Origin: Chitinophagales bacterium | GTDB taxonomy: Bacteria > Bacteroidota > Bacteroidia > Chitinophagales > Saprospiraceae | Assembly (NCBI GenBank): GCA_026928325.1 | Contig: JAIXKS010000065.1 | Span: forward strand, 34,260 to 81,602 | Direction of reading: 5' to 3' | Length of the DNA stretch: 47,343 bases | Shown here: positions 41,361-47,343 of the stretch, piece after piece | Position numbering within the stretch: the first letter of the stretch is position 1 | Layout of the letters: every line of letters begins with the position of its first letter | The notes under the pieces: generated by a model | What the model was told of the DNA's origin: nothing | The model's database searches: none | Seen by the model: only the letters and a program-made list of their open reading frames with translations | Translations under genes and position numbers: made by a program

Positions 41361-42089
41361 TTATAACTTATTATCTGTAATGATGTCCATCAATTCATCG
41401 CGATAATTTTTTCCTATGGGCAGTTGTTTGACCTTGCCCGATTCGATGAGTTCTACCATATTGCCCAAGATAGCTGTTATGCGTTTTATATTGACAATGT
41501 ACGAGCGATGGATTCTCTTAAATTTGGTAATAGGCAACTTATCTTCGAGGCTTTTCATGGTTTGCAAAGTAATCACTCTGCCTGTTTCTTGACGGATAAT
41601 GACGTAATCTTTTAATCCCTCGATATACAGAATATCCTCAAAGTTTATTTTAACTAATTTTTTATCCGCTTTTACAAAAATAAATGCATCGTTGGAATCG
41701 CCATTTCCGTTTTCTGTTTCGCTCTGTTTCCTAGGAGCTACCAGAGAAGAAGCCTTGTTGACTGCTTTAAAAAAGCGTTCAAAAGATATAGGTTTTAGAA
41801 GATAATCGACAGCATCCAATTCAAATCCTTGGATAGCATAATCAGCATGTGCTGTGGTGAAGATGACTTTAGGCGGATGACTTAATGTTTTTAAAAATTC
41901 AATACCTGATAGTTGTGGCATTTGAATATCCAAAAACATTAAGTCTATACTTTCTGTCTTTAATATTTCATTTGCTTCAAGTGCATTGTTACAGATTGCT
42001 ACCAATTCTAAATTAGGCATTTGCTGAACATACGTTTCAATAATCTCTTGTGCCAATGGTTCGTCATCTACGATTATAACTCTTATCAT
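41361..42089 (-). CDS. LytTR-family response regulator
   Basis: 242 aa: an N-terminal CheY-like receiver with acidic pocket VDDE (residues 7-10) and phosphoacceptor Asp54 in FLDIQMP, plus a C-terminal LytTR DNA-binding domain (about 135-242, with FKRIHRSYIVNIKRI). It pairs with the LytS-type kinase 11 nt upstream in the same direction. Such pairs often regulate membrane, extracellular or carbohydrate genes, but their target is not evident. Co-transcribed with the kinase. Confidence 0.93.
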   Translation of the reverse strand: MIRVIIVDDEPLAQEIIETYVQQMPNLELVAICNNALEANEILKTESIDLMFLDIQMPQLSGIEFLKTLSHPPKVIFTTAHADYAIQGFELDAVDYLLKPISFERFFKAVNKASSLVAPRKQSETENGNGDSNDAFIFVKADKKLVKINFEDILYIEGLKDYVIIRQETGRVITLQTMKSLEDKLPITKFKRIHRSYIVNIKRITAILGNMVELIESGKVKQLPIGKNYRDELMDIITDNKL

Positions 42090-42100
42090 GATTCGATTTT

Positions 42101-43168
42101 TTAAAATTCTATATTGTTATTTAGGTTCAAATGGAGTTCTACCAGGTAGGTATTGGGTGTTTCTTGTATATTCAGGGAATGATGGTTGGGATAGAGAATA
42201 TCCATGCGCCTTTTAACATTGATTAAACCGATACCACCGGTTCTTTTATCGATGGATTTGGGTATAGAAGGCAGTCTAGAATTTTCTATTTTCATCATCA
42301 ATTGCCGATCCAGAATCTGGATGTCCATGTTTACAAAGCCTGGCGAAGTTGCGTCTTTTATACCGTGTTTGAAGGCATTTTCTAAAAACGGAATTAATAA
42401 TAGCGGTGCTATCTTATTTTTATCTGCATCACCTTGTATATCCAAATGTATATTTACTTTATCTCCATGTCTCAATTTTTCTAATTCAAGGTAATTTTGC
42501 ATATAGGTGATTTCTTTAGACAAATCCACCGCCTTTTCATTGCAATCGTATAACATGTATCGCATCATTTCTGATAATTTTAATACGATTTCCGGTGCTA
42601 GATCCGACTTTTTTAAGGTCAAAGCATATAAGCTATTTAGCGTATTAAATAGGAAATGAGGATTGATTTGTGACTTTAAAAATCTCAGTTCGGATTGAAG
42701 CGTTTGATTTTCTAATTCTTTCTTTTCTCTTTGTTGTTGGAGCCAATCCATGATAATCAAATAGATCGTCGTATATAATCCCGCAATAAAATGGGTGAAA
42801 AAGACGTACAATTGATTGGAAACGTAGCCAATTTGGGCGTCAGGATTGCCTTGGGCAAATAAAAAAAGAATTAAAGTCCGAATTGGCGTTACGATTAAGG
42901 CTATAAAGCTTAGTCCGATCAGATGAATGACTATATTTCTGTCTTTGATGTACTTTGGAAATAGAAAGAAAAAATCAGCATATGCGATAACGGCATAAAA
43001 AAATACAGCTATAAAGGAGACGACGATGGATTCGTAAAAATATCCAAGTTTTATATTGGCAAAAAAGATGATTAAGAATAACAATATCCAAAAGACTACA
43101 TGATATAATCGCGTATTCCTTGTCCAATTGGAAATCCGTTGATCCGTATAATCTGTCAGATGAATCAT
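42101..43168 (-). CDS. Sensor histidine kinase, LytS/YehU (His_kinase) type
   Basis: 355 aa: about four N-terminal membrane helices (22-140), a coiled-coil linker rich in Gln/Glu, then the His_kinase signature with LKSQINPHFLFNTLNSLYAL (phosphoacceptor His171) and an ATPase domain with PFLENAFKHGI and GGIGLINVKRRMDI. It lacks a recognisable extracellular sensor domain; signals may be membrane stress or lipid-linked. A promoter box with a -33 TTG lies 43-74 nt upstream. Confidence 0.92.
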   Translation of the reverse strand: MIHLTDYTDQRISNWTRNTRLYHVVFWILLFLIIFFANIKLGYFYESIVVSFIAVFFYAVIAYADFFFLFPKYIKDRNIVIHLIGLSFIALIVTPIRTLILFLFAQGNPDAQIGYVSNQLYVFFTHFIAGLYTTIYLIIMDWLQQQREKKELENQTLQSELRFLKSQINPHFLFNTLNSLYALTLKKSDLAPEIVLKLSEMMRYMLYDCNEKAVDLSKEITYMQNYLELEKLRHGDKVNIHLDIQGDADKNKIAPLLLIPFLENAFKHGIKDATSPGFVNMDIQILDRQLMMKIENSRLPSIPKSIDKRTGGIGLINVKRRMDILYPNHHSLNIQETPNTYLVELHLNLNNNIEF

Positions 43169-43211
43169 AAAACTTATCTTCCTGAAGTTAATCCTTGCAT
43201 TTTTGCATTTG

Positions 43212-43244
43212 CAAATTTACGGATATATGTAGCAGTCATGGCAA
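43212..43244 (-). promoter_or_regulatory. Candidate promoter for the LytS/LytTR operon
   Basis: The minus strand has TAAATTTG (43212-43219) with TTG (43242-43244) 22 nt upstream. The -7 box is 43 nt before the ATG at 43168. Confidence 0.5.
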
Positions 43245-43345
43245 TAAAATAGATTAAACTATAAAATCAACGGACTAATTATTGATATTTTCGCTGAAAA
43301 AATTAATTTAAAAGAGGTTCAATTACGATAGACTTAATTTTTAGT

Positions 43346-43353
43346 TACCTTTG
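43346..43353 (+). promoter_or_regulatory. TAnnTTTG box 4 nt before the RluA-family ATG (leaderless candidate)
   Basis: TACCTTTG, then CTGT, then ATG at 43358. The arrangement is the same as at 4409 and 45576 and predicts a transcript starting at or next to the A of ATG. No -33 TTG at an ideal distance was found. Confidence 0.5.
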
Positions 43354-43357
43354 CTGT

Positions 43358-44056
43358 ATGAAATACTCATCCAAAGATTTACATAATCTGATTGTGATTT
43401 ACGAAGACAATCACCTCATCGCTGTCAATAAGCCTGCTGGAGTATTGGTACACGGAGATGAAACCGGCGACCTCACTTTAGCAGATCAAGTAAAGTCCTA
43501 TATTAAAATACGGTACAATAAACCAGGTGATGTCTTTTTGGGAGTGATTCATAGACTAGATAGACCTGTTAGTGGTGTCGTTATTTTTGCTCGAACTTCT
43601 AAAGGATTGACTAGGATGAATGAACTGATGAAAGACCAAGCCATTACTAAAAAATATATCGCGCTGGTTTCCAATCGACCTGAAGAGCTTTCAGCTCAAC
43701 TTCGTCACCACATCGTCAAAGATAGCACGAAAAACGTGGTTAAAGCCTTTGCTTCAAAAAAGTCGGGAACGAAAGAAGCTTTGCTGGATTATGAATTGAA
43801 AGGAGAATTGGATGGTAAAATTTACTTGGAAGTTCAACCGATTACAGGAAGACCTCACCAAATCCGGGCGCAACTTAGTAAAATTAATTGTCCGATTATA
43901 GGAGATCTAAAATATGGTGCGACCTACTCGTTACCTGACAAATCTATTGCGCTTCATTGTCGGGAAATGAATTTTACCCATCCCGTGACAAAAGCGTATA
44001 TTTCAATAAAAGCCGAGCCGCCAAGAACGTTTCCTTGGAATACGTTTTCTTTTTAA
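43358..44056 (+). CDS. RluA-family pseudouridine synthase (no S4 domain)
   Basis: 232-aa pseudouridine synthase. VNKPAGVLVHGDE and HRLDRPVSGVVIFAR (catalytic Asp68) mark the catalytic core; PITGRPHQIRAQL is the C-terminal motif. Unlike the gene at 11944-13026 it has no S4 domain and is shorter, like the RluA/TruC group that modifies tRNA and/or 23S rRNA; the exact target position is not determined. A promoter box ends 4 nt before its ATG. It lies divergent from the LytS operon and convergent with the cytochrome c gene. Confidence 0.9.
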   Translation: MKYSSKDLHNLIVIYEDNHLIAVNKPAGVLVHGDETGDLTLADQVKSYIKIRYNKPGDVFLGVIHRLDRPVSGVVIFARTSKGLTRMNELMKDQAITKKYIALVSNRPEELSAQLRHHIVKDSTKNVVKAFASKKSGTKEALLDYELKGELDGKIYLEVQPITGRPHQIRAQLSKINCPIIGDLKYGATYSLPDKSIALHCREMNFTHPVTKAYISIKAEPPRTFPWNTFSF

Positions 44057-44132
44057 CAAAGGCGAATAAATAAGTTTTTAGATACTCTTTCGTGGAAAAG
44101 TGGATCAATTAATAGTGAAATTGGATACAGCA

Positions 44133-44528
44133 TTAATAATCAGCGGTATCGCATTGAGACACTGCAGCTTCAATATCTAGTATTGTTTTTTCTTTAAAAT
44201 CAACCTGCCATTTATTATTGATGTAGTTAACCAAATTGGCCATTTCTACAACAGATAGTTTTTTAAAAGCAGGCATCTCTTTAGGTAAAAAGTCTTTGTC
44301 GTTAAATATAGTATCTAAAATCCCGCGCCTAATGATACAAACCATGGCATCATCACCGAGGTAGGCCGACGAATTGAGTGGTTTGATTAAAGATTTTAGG
44401 CCGCTACCGTCTTCCATGTGGCAGTTTTGACAATGGGCTTGATATAATCGTTGACCCTGCATATAAGGCGTGTCATAACATCCTGAAATAATTATCGTAA
44501 AAGCTAAAATAACAAATAACCATTTCAT
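44133..44528 (-). CDS. Cytochrome c lipoprotein
   Basis: 131 aa with a lipoprotein signal (MKWLFVILAFTIIISGC, lipid Cys17). Class I cytochrome c: heme-attachment CQNCH near residue 34-38, with a later axial-methionine candidate in EMPAFKKLS. It would be anchored to the outer face of a membrane and carry electrons. It follows the Sco gene by 6 nt, suggesting a function with copper-containing terminal oxidase, but no oxidase subunit is in this window. Confidence 0.86.
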   Translation of the reverse strand: MKWLFVILAFTIIISGCYDTPYMQGQRLYQAHCQNCHMEDGSGLKSLIKPLNSSAYLGDDAMVCIIRRGILDTIFNDKDFLPKEMPAFKKLSVVEMANLVNYINNKWQVDFKEKTILDIEAAVSQCDTADY

Positions 44529-44534
44529 TTACAA

Positions 44535-45152
44535 TTATTTGTAGGAGTCTGATAAGATTTTGATATCCTCAATGATTTTGGGTGTAGATTGCGGCTCTGT
44601 ACCTTCACTATACGATCGGATATGGCCTGTTTTATCGACTAAAATGATTTTTCCTGAGTGATCAAAACCACCAGGTACTTCTTCATCTTCATAGGCAGTC
44701 ACAAAGTATGTATCGGCTAACTCAAAAGTACCTTCCTTATCACCGGTAAGAAAATACCATTTGTTATGATCGACACCTAGGTTATCCGCATATAACTTTA
44801 GTCTTTCGGGCGTGTCTCGTACGGGATCAATCGTAAATGATACCAATCTAACCATTGGATTATCCTTGACAGCTTCGTAAATTTTATGCATCTCCTTAGT
44901 TACCCTAGGGCAAATAGAAGGGCAAGATGTAAAAAAGAAGTCTGCGACATAGATTACATCTTTAAAATCGGCATTGGTCATCAAAATACTATCTTGATTA
45001 TAATGATGGATGGTTCCAACTGTATGGTGTACTTCTTGGCCATCAACCATTGCCATATTACCAAGATAGGGTAGTTCTTTAGGCTGTTGATTACAAGCAG
45101 TAATGAGCGTTATGGTCATAATCAAGAGAAACCCGGAGACTATATTTTTCAT
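44535..45152 (-). CDS. SCO1/SenC-family copper-binding lipoprotein
   Basis: 205 aa from the ATG at 45152, giving a lipoprotein signal (MKNIVSGFLLIMTITLITAC). The thioredoxin fold has the copper-binding FFFTSCPSICPRVT (CxxxC) and histidine in GGFDHSGKIILVD. SCO proteins deliver copper to the CuA site of cytochrome c oxidase or keep its cysteines reduced. The frame is open to 45176, but that extension spoils the signal peptide. Co-transcribed with the cytochrome c lipoprotein (6-nt gap). Confidence 0.93.
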   Translation of the reverse strand: MKNIVSGFLLIMTITLITACNQQPKELPYLGNMAMVDGQEVHHTVGTIHHYNQDSILMTNADFKDVIYVADFFFTSCPSICPRVTKEMHKIYEAVKDNPMVRLVSFTIDPVRDTPERLKLYADNLGVDHNKWYFLTGDKEGTFELADTYFVTAYEDEEVPGGFDHSGKIILVDKTGHIRSYSEGTEPQSTPKIIEDIKILSDSYK

Positions 45153-45225
45153 ATATGAATGATTAAGCGTAAACAATATTTACAAAGGAATGATATCTTA
45201 ATAATTAAATATAGTAGTACCTGCC

Positions 45226-45576
45226 TTATTCACCGTGCAATCTTACCTTTCTAGCCAACAAGACGTCAACTGACTCAACTCTGTCCGGATCAGGAATGCA
45301 GCAATCAACCGGACATACAGCAGCACATTGCGGTTCTTCATGAAAACCTTCACATTCTGTACATTTATCAGGTACAATAAAATAATAATCTTCCTCGACG
45401 GGTTTTTGCTTTGCATTGACGTCCACCGTGCTGCCGGTCTCTAAAGTATAGGTACCCGAGAGCGACGTTCCTTCGCTCATTGTCCATTCAATACCTCCTT
45501 CATAAATAGCATTATTGGGACATTCGGGCTCACAAGCGCCACAGTTTATACATTCATCCGTAATAATAATTGCCAT
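45226..45576 (-). CDS. 4Fe-4S dicluster ferredoxin
   Basis: 116-aa ferredoxin with two [4Fe-4S] cluster motifs: [12 protein letters not shown] near the N-terminus and [18 protein letters not shown] in the second half, between which is an insertion of about 50 residues. This insert is seen in a Bacteroidota-type ferredoxin of about 115 aa. A low-potential electron carrier in the cytoplasm; partners unknown (acyl-CoA-linked or pyruvate oxidoreductases are plausible). Unusually, the promoter box ends just 4 nt before the ATG. Confidence 0.93.
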   Translation of the reverse strand: MAIIITDECINCGACEPECPNNAIYEGGIEWTMSEGTSLSGTYTLETGSTVDVNAKQKPVEEDYYFIVPDKCTECEGFHEEPQCAAVCPVDCCIPDPDRVESVDVLLARKVRLHGE

Positions 45577-45580
45577 AAGT

Positions 45581-45588
45581 CAAAAATA
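45581..45588 (-). promoter_or_regulatory. TAnnTTTG box 4 nt before the ferredoxin ATG (leaderless candidate)
   Basis: The minus strand reads TATTTTTG, then ACTT, then ATG at 45576. It is the third example in the window of this exact spacing. The upstream CTTTG is 14 nt away, too close for a typical -33. Confidence 0.5.
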
Positions 45589-45631
45589 TTATAATTTTAT
45601 AACAAAGAAATAGCCAATATGTTGAATCGCC

Positions 45632-46324
45632 CTAATTTTGTTTTGTTTTCCTTTTGCTGATGGTGGAAATGATGGATAATCCAATATAGGCTAATACTAT
45701 ATAAGAGACTGATTCGTATTTGAATATAATAACGAATAGAATAGCTAATATCACCATTAAATATTGAAAAATATTGTCTTTAAAGGAGGAAGTCATCCCT
45801 TTAGTCGAAAACATGTGAATATTAAAGGAGACCATCATTAAGCCCATAAATACAGGTGTAAGGAAGTAATTAATCTTCGAATCAAAAAAATTGATAAATG
45901 TCTGACTTTCGTTTTGGATGGCTAGAATGACTCCGATAAAAAACATAGCATTGGCCGGAATGGGTAATCCCATAAAATAGGGTAGTGATGGCGTAATATT
46001 GAACTTAGCTAATCGGATGGCACCACAAACGACAATACAAGAAATCGCAGATATGGTAAACCAAAGATTTTCTTGATCTGGAGAATACAATGAATACAAA
46101 TATGCCGGAGCCACACCAAAACTGATGACATCAGCAATAGAATCCAATTGTTTACCAAATTCGCTCTGTGCATTGAATAGTCTAGCTACAAATCCATCCA
46201 AGCTATCAAATACAAAACTCATCAATAATAATATCGGACTCCAAAAAAAATCTCCAATCATGATGGCTGTAAATCCTGCGATCAAATTTAAAGACGTAAT
46301 GGCCGATGGTATATACCTTTTCAA
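45632..46324 (-). CDS. pssA: CDP-diacylglycerol--serine O-phosphatidyltransferase
   Basis: Makes phosphatidylserine from CDP-diacylglycerol and serine, the precursor of phosphatidylethanolamine. 230-aa membrane enzyme with the CDP-alcohol phosphotransferase motif: DSLDGFVARLF, then G and D residues in FGKQLDSIADVISFG. It has about seven hydrophobic segments. The start codon is TTG at 46324, with an in-frame stop three codons upstream, and the N-terminus KRYIPSAITSLNLIAG matches the family, so the unusual start is well supported. A -7 box lies 19 nt upstream. No psd gene adjacent. Confidence 0.92.
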   Translation of the reverse strand: MKRYIPSAITSLNLIAGFTAIMIGDFFWSPILLLMSFVFDSLDGFVARLFNAQSEFGKQLDSIADVISFGVAPAYLYSLYSPDQENLWFTISAISCIVVCGAIRLAKFNITPSLPYFMGLPIPANAMFFIGVILAIQNESQTFINFFDSKINYFLTPVFMGLMMVSFNIHMFSTKGMTSSFKDNIFQYLMVILAILFVIIFKYESVSYIVLAYIGLSIISTISKRKTKQN

Positions 46325-46343
46325 TGTTTATCTATTTTGAGCA

Positions 46344-46351
46344 CAAATATA
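46344..46351 (-). promoter_or_regulatory. TAnnTTTG -7 box upstream of pssA
   Basis: The minus strand reads TATATTTG, exact consensus, 19 nt before the TTG start at 46324. Confidence 0.5.
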
Positions 46352-46478
46352 ATAAATATTTTATAGGGTATTATGATTTATGCAACAAGTTAGAAAAGAT
46401 AAATATTCTATTTAACATAATATTAATTATAGGTAATTTGTAAATAACAACCCATAGCTAAAATTAGGCATTCAGCAA

Positions 46479-46515
46479 ACAAAAAAAAGGAAATACCATT
46501 GGATGATATTTCCTT
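46479..46515 (-). terminator. Intrinsic terminator for the gene at 46593-47303
   Basis: AAGGAAATA (46487-46495) pairs with TATTTCCTT (46507-46515) around an 11-nt loop. On the minus strand the stem is followed by a run of T residues, giving a classical terminator about 78 nt beyond the stop codon. Confidence 0.8.
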
Positions 46516-46592
46516 AAACTAAGTGAGATTAGTGCTTTGTCAAACCAACAGGATTAGGTTACTAAACTGTTGGATAAAACAAAACTATTATT

Positions 46593-47303
46593 TTAGAATC
46601 CCATGCCACCCATACTTCCCATGGATTTTTGAAATTCTTCCATGGTCATTTTTTTATAACCCTTGGTGTCCATTTCAAATGCTTTAGCATCAACATCTTC
46701 AGAGATTTTAACAGCTACTGTAGTCATTGAAAATTGCGGATTGCCAAAAGTATATTCCATCAAATAACCTTCAAATTGAATAGACTGCATGCCTTGAATC
46801 AAATTGGCTGGAGTTTTAATATCTTGGGTAACATATCCTGTTATAGTTACACCCGCCATTTCAGGATTTGTAAGCGTCATTTTATAACAATTATACCCTA
46901 AAATCTTCTTAGTATCATTTTTGTCATAAACGATTTTGCTTTGATCAAGCATTTCTTTTTCTGCCGGGCTCTGAGCCTTGTCTAATGCTGATTCAACCCA
47001 AATTTTGTTACCCATAGCATCCATAAGCATATCCATCTTATTTTCTCCTTGTTGGATACGCGTTTTAACAGATATCATACCGCCCATCATGTCCATATTG
47101 GTCACATATTCCTTTTCATTAAAGAATAATTGAGTTTGGGAACCTCTCAATGCAGCCAATCCCATTTCCATTTGTGGGTCATCAGCCTTTACTTCGGTAA
47201 TTTCCATAGTAATGGTGCCCTTATTAAGTGTTTTTTGAGCTGATAGTTGTTGTCCGGCACCTACCAATACAAACACAGCAATTAAAGATAAAAGATTTTT
47301 CAT
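46593..47303 (-). CDS. Secreted protein resembling DUF4412-type proteins
   Basis: 236 aa with a signal peptide (MKNLLSLIAVFVLVGAGQQL, cleavage near SAQ). The body is a beta-rich domain of the DUF4412/GLPGLI-like sort: KGTITMEITEVKADDPQ, a segment around KKILGYNCYKMTLTN, and VTQDIKTPANLIQGM. The C-terminus is Met/Gly-rich (MEEFQKSMGSMGGMG). It is probably periplasmic or outer-membrane-associated; function unknown. A strong terminator lies downstream, and only 40 bp of upstream sequence remain in the window. Confidence 0.75.
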   Translation of the reverse strand: MKNLLSLIAVFVLVGAGQQLSAQKTLNKGTITMEITEVKADDPQMEMGLAALRGSQTQLFFNEKEYVTNMDMMGGMISVKTRIQQGENKMDMLMDAMGNKIWVESALDKAQSPAEKEMLDQSKIVYDKNDTKKILGYNCYKMTLTNPEMAGVTITGYVTQDIKTPANLIQGMQSIQFEGYLMEYTFGNPQFSMTTVAVKISEDVDAKAFEMDTKGYKKMTMEEFQKSMGSMGGMGF

Positions 47304-47343
47304 TCAACAATTAAATTTTACATTAAAAAATACAATTTATATA

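Overview
The window looks like a chromosomal segment of a Bacteroidota bacterium, most likely a Saprospirales-type or related environmental lineage (the class-level placement is inference). The evidence is secreted proteins with type IX secretion C-terminal domains and SprB-like repeats, a LytS/LytTR two-component pair, a DUF3810 protein, and many copies of the Bacteroidota -7 promoter box TAnnTTTG upstream of genes. Coding DNA is moderately AT-rich and the intergenic DNA much more so. No tRNA, rRNA, CRISPR array, prophage or transposase gene was recognised.

Layout. 172-4409 (all minus): FtsX/MacB-type permease, RNase HII, acyl-CoA dehydrogenase, site-2 protease with CBS domains. 5125-10459 (plus): purine nucleoside phosphorylase and a giant T9SS-exported metalloprotease. 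10709-15943 (minus): LuxC-type acyl-CoA reductase, a possible 46-aa ORF, RluD-family pseudouridine synthase, a beta-barrel protein, and a two-gene iron-sulfur membrane oxidoreductase. 16028-20915 (plus): a phosphoribosyltransferase, a 1-kb AT-rich non-coding stretch with RNA-like hairpins, two secreted orphan proteins, an RRM protein and a nitrilase-family amidase. 21095-28165: PepT (minus), glycogen synthase (plus), then a four-gene minus operon for periplasmic sugar oxidation (two TIM-barrel isomerase-like proteins, a GMC oxidoreductase and its gluconate 2-dehydrogenase subunit 3-like partner). 28343-35069: DUF3810 protein (plus), an intergenic region with a candidate small RNA and a strong bidirectional terminator, then a lipoprotein, PurB, polyphosphate kinase and a CPBP protease (minus). 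35171-47303: glycosyltransferase and TauE/SafE exporter (plus), an endonuclease/phosphatase-family protein, PyrB and PyrR, a MoxR-like ATPase, LytTR/LytS regulators (minus), an RluA-family enzyme (plus), then a cytochrome c lipoprotein, Sco protein, ferredoxin, phosphatidylserine synthase and a secreted protein (minus).

Genes that appear to work together: PyrR and PyrB (pyrimidine synthesis); the split membrane Fe-S oxidoreductase with the acyl-CoA dehydrogenase (possible ETF-to-quinone electron route); the sugar-oxidation operon; the Sco and cytochrome c lipoproteins; and the LytS/LytTR pair.

The most notable non-gene signals are: (1) a family of four MITE-like elements (1-93, 4671-4834, 10542-10706, 19693-19806) with CTAGTGCTCTGTC-type inverted ends and a central hairpin, one copy being an internal-deletion derivative; (2) three genes whose TAnnTTTG box ends exactly 4 nt before ATG, predicting leaderless mRNAs; (3) a candidate promoter-to-terminator small RNA at about 29590-29737; and (4) a three-hairpin structured segment at 17295-17427.
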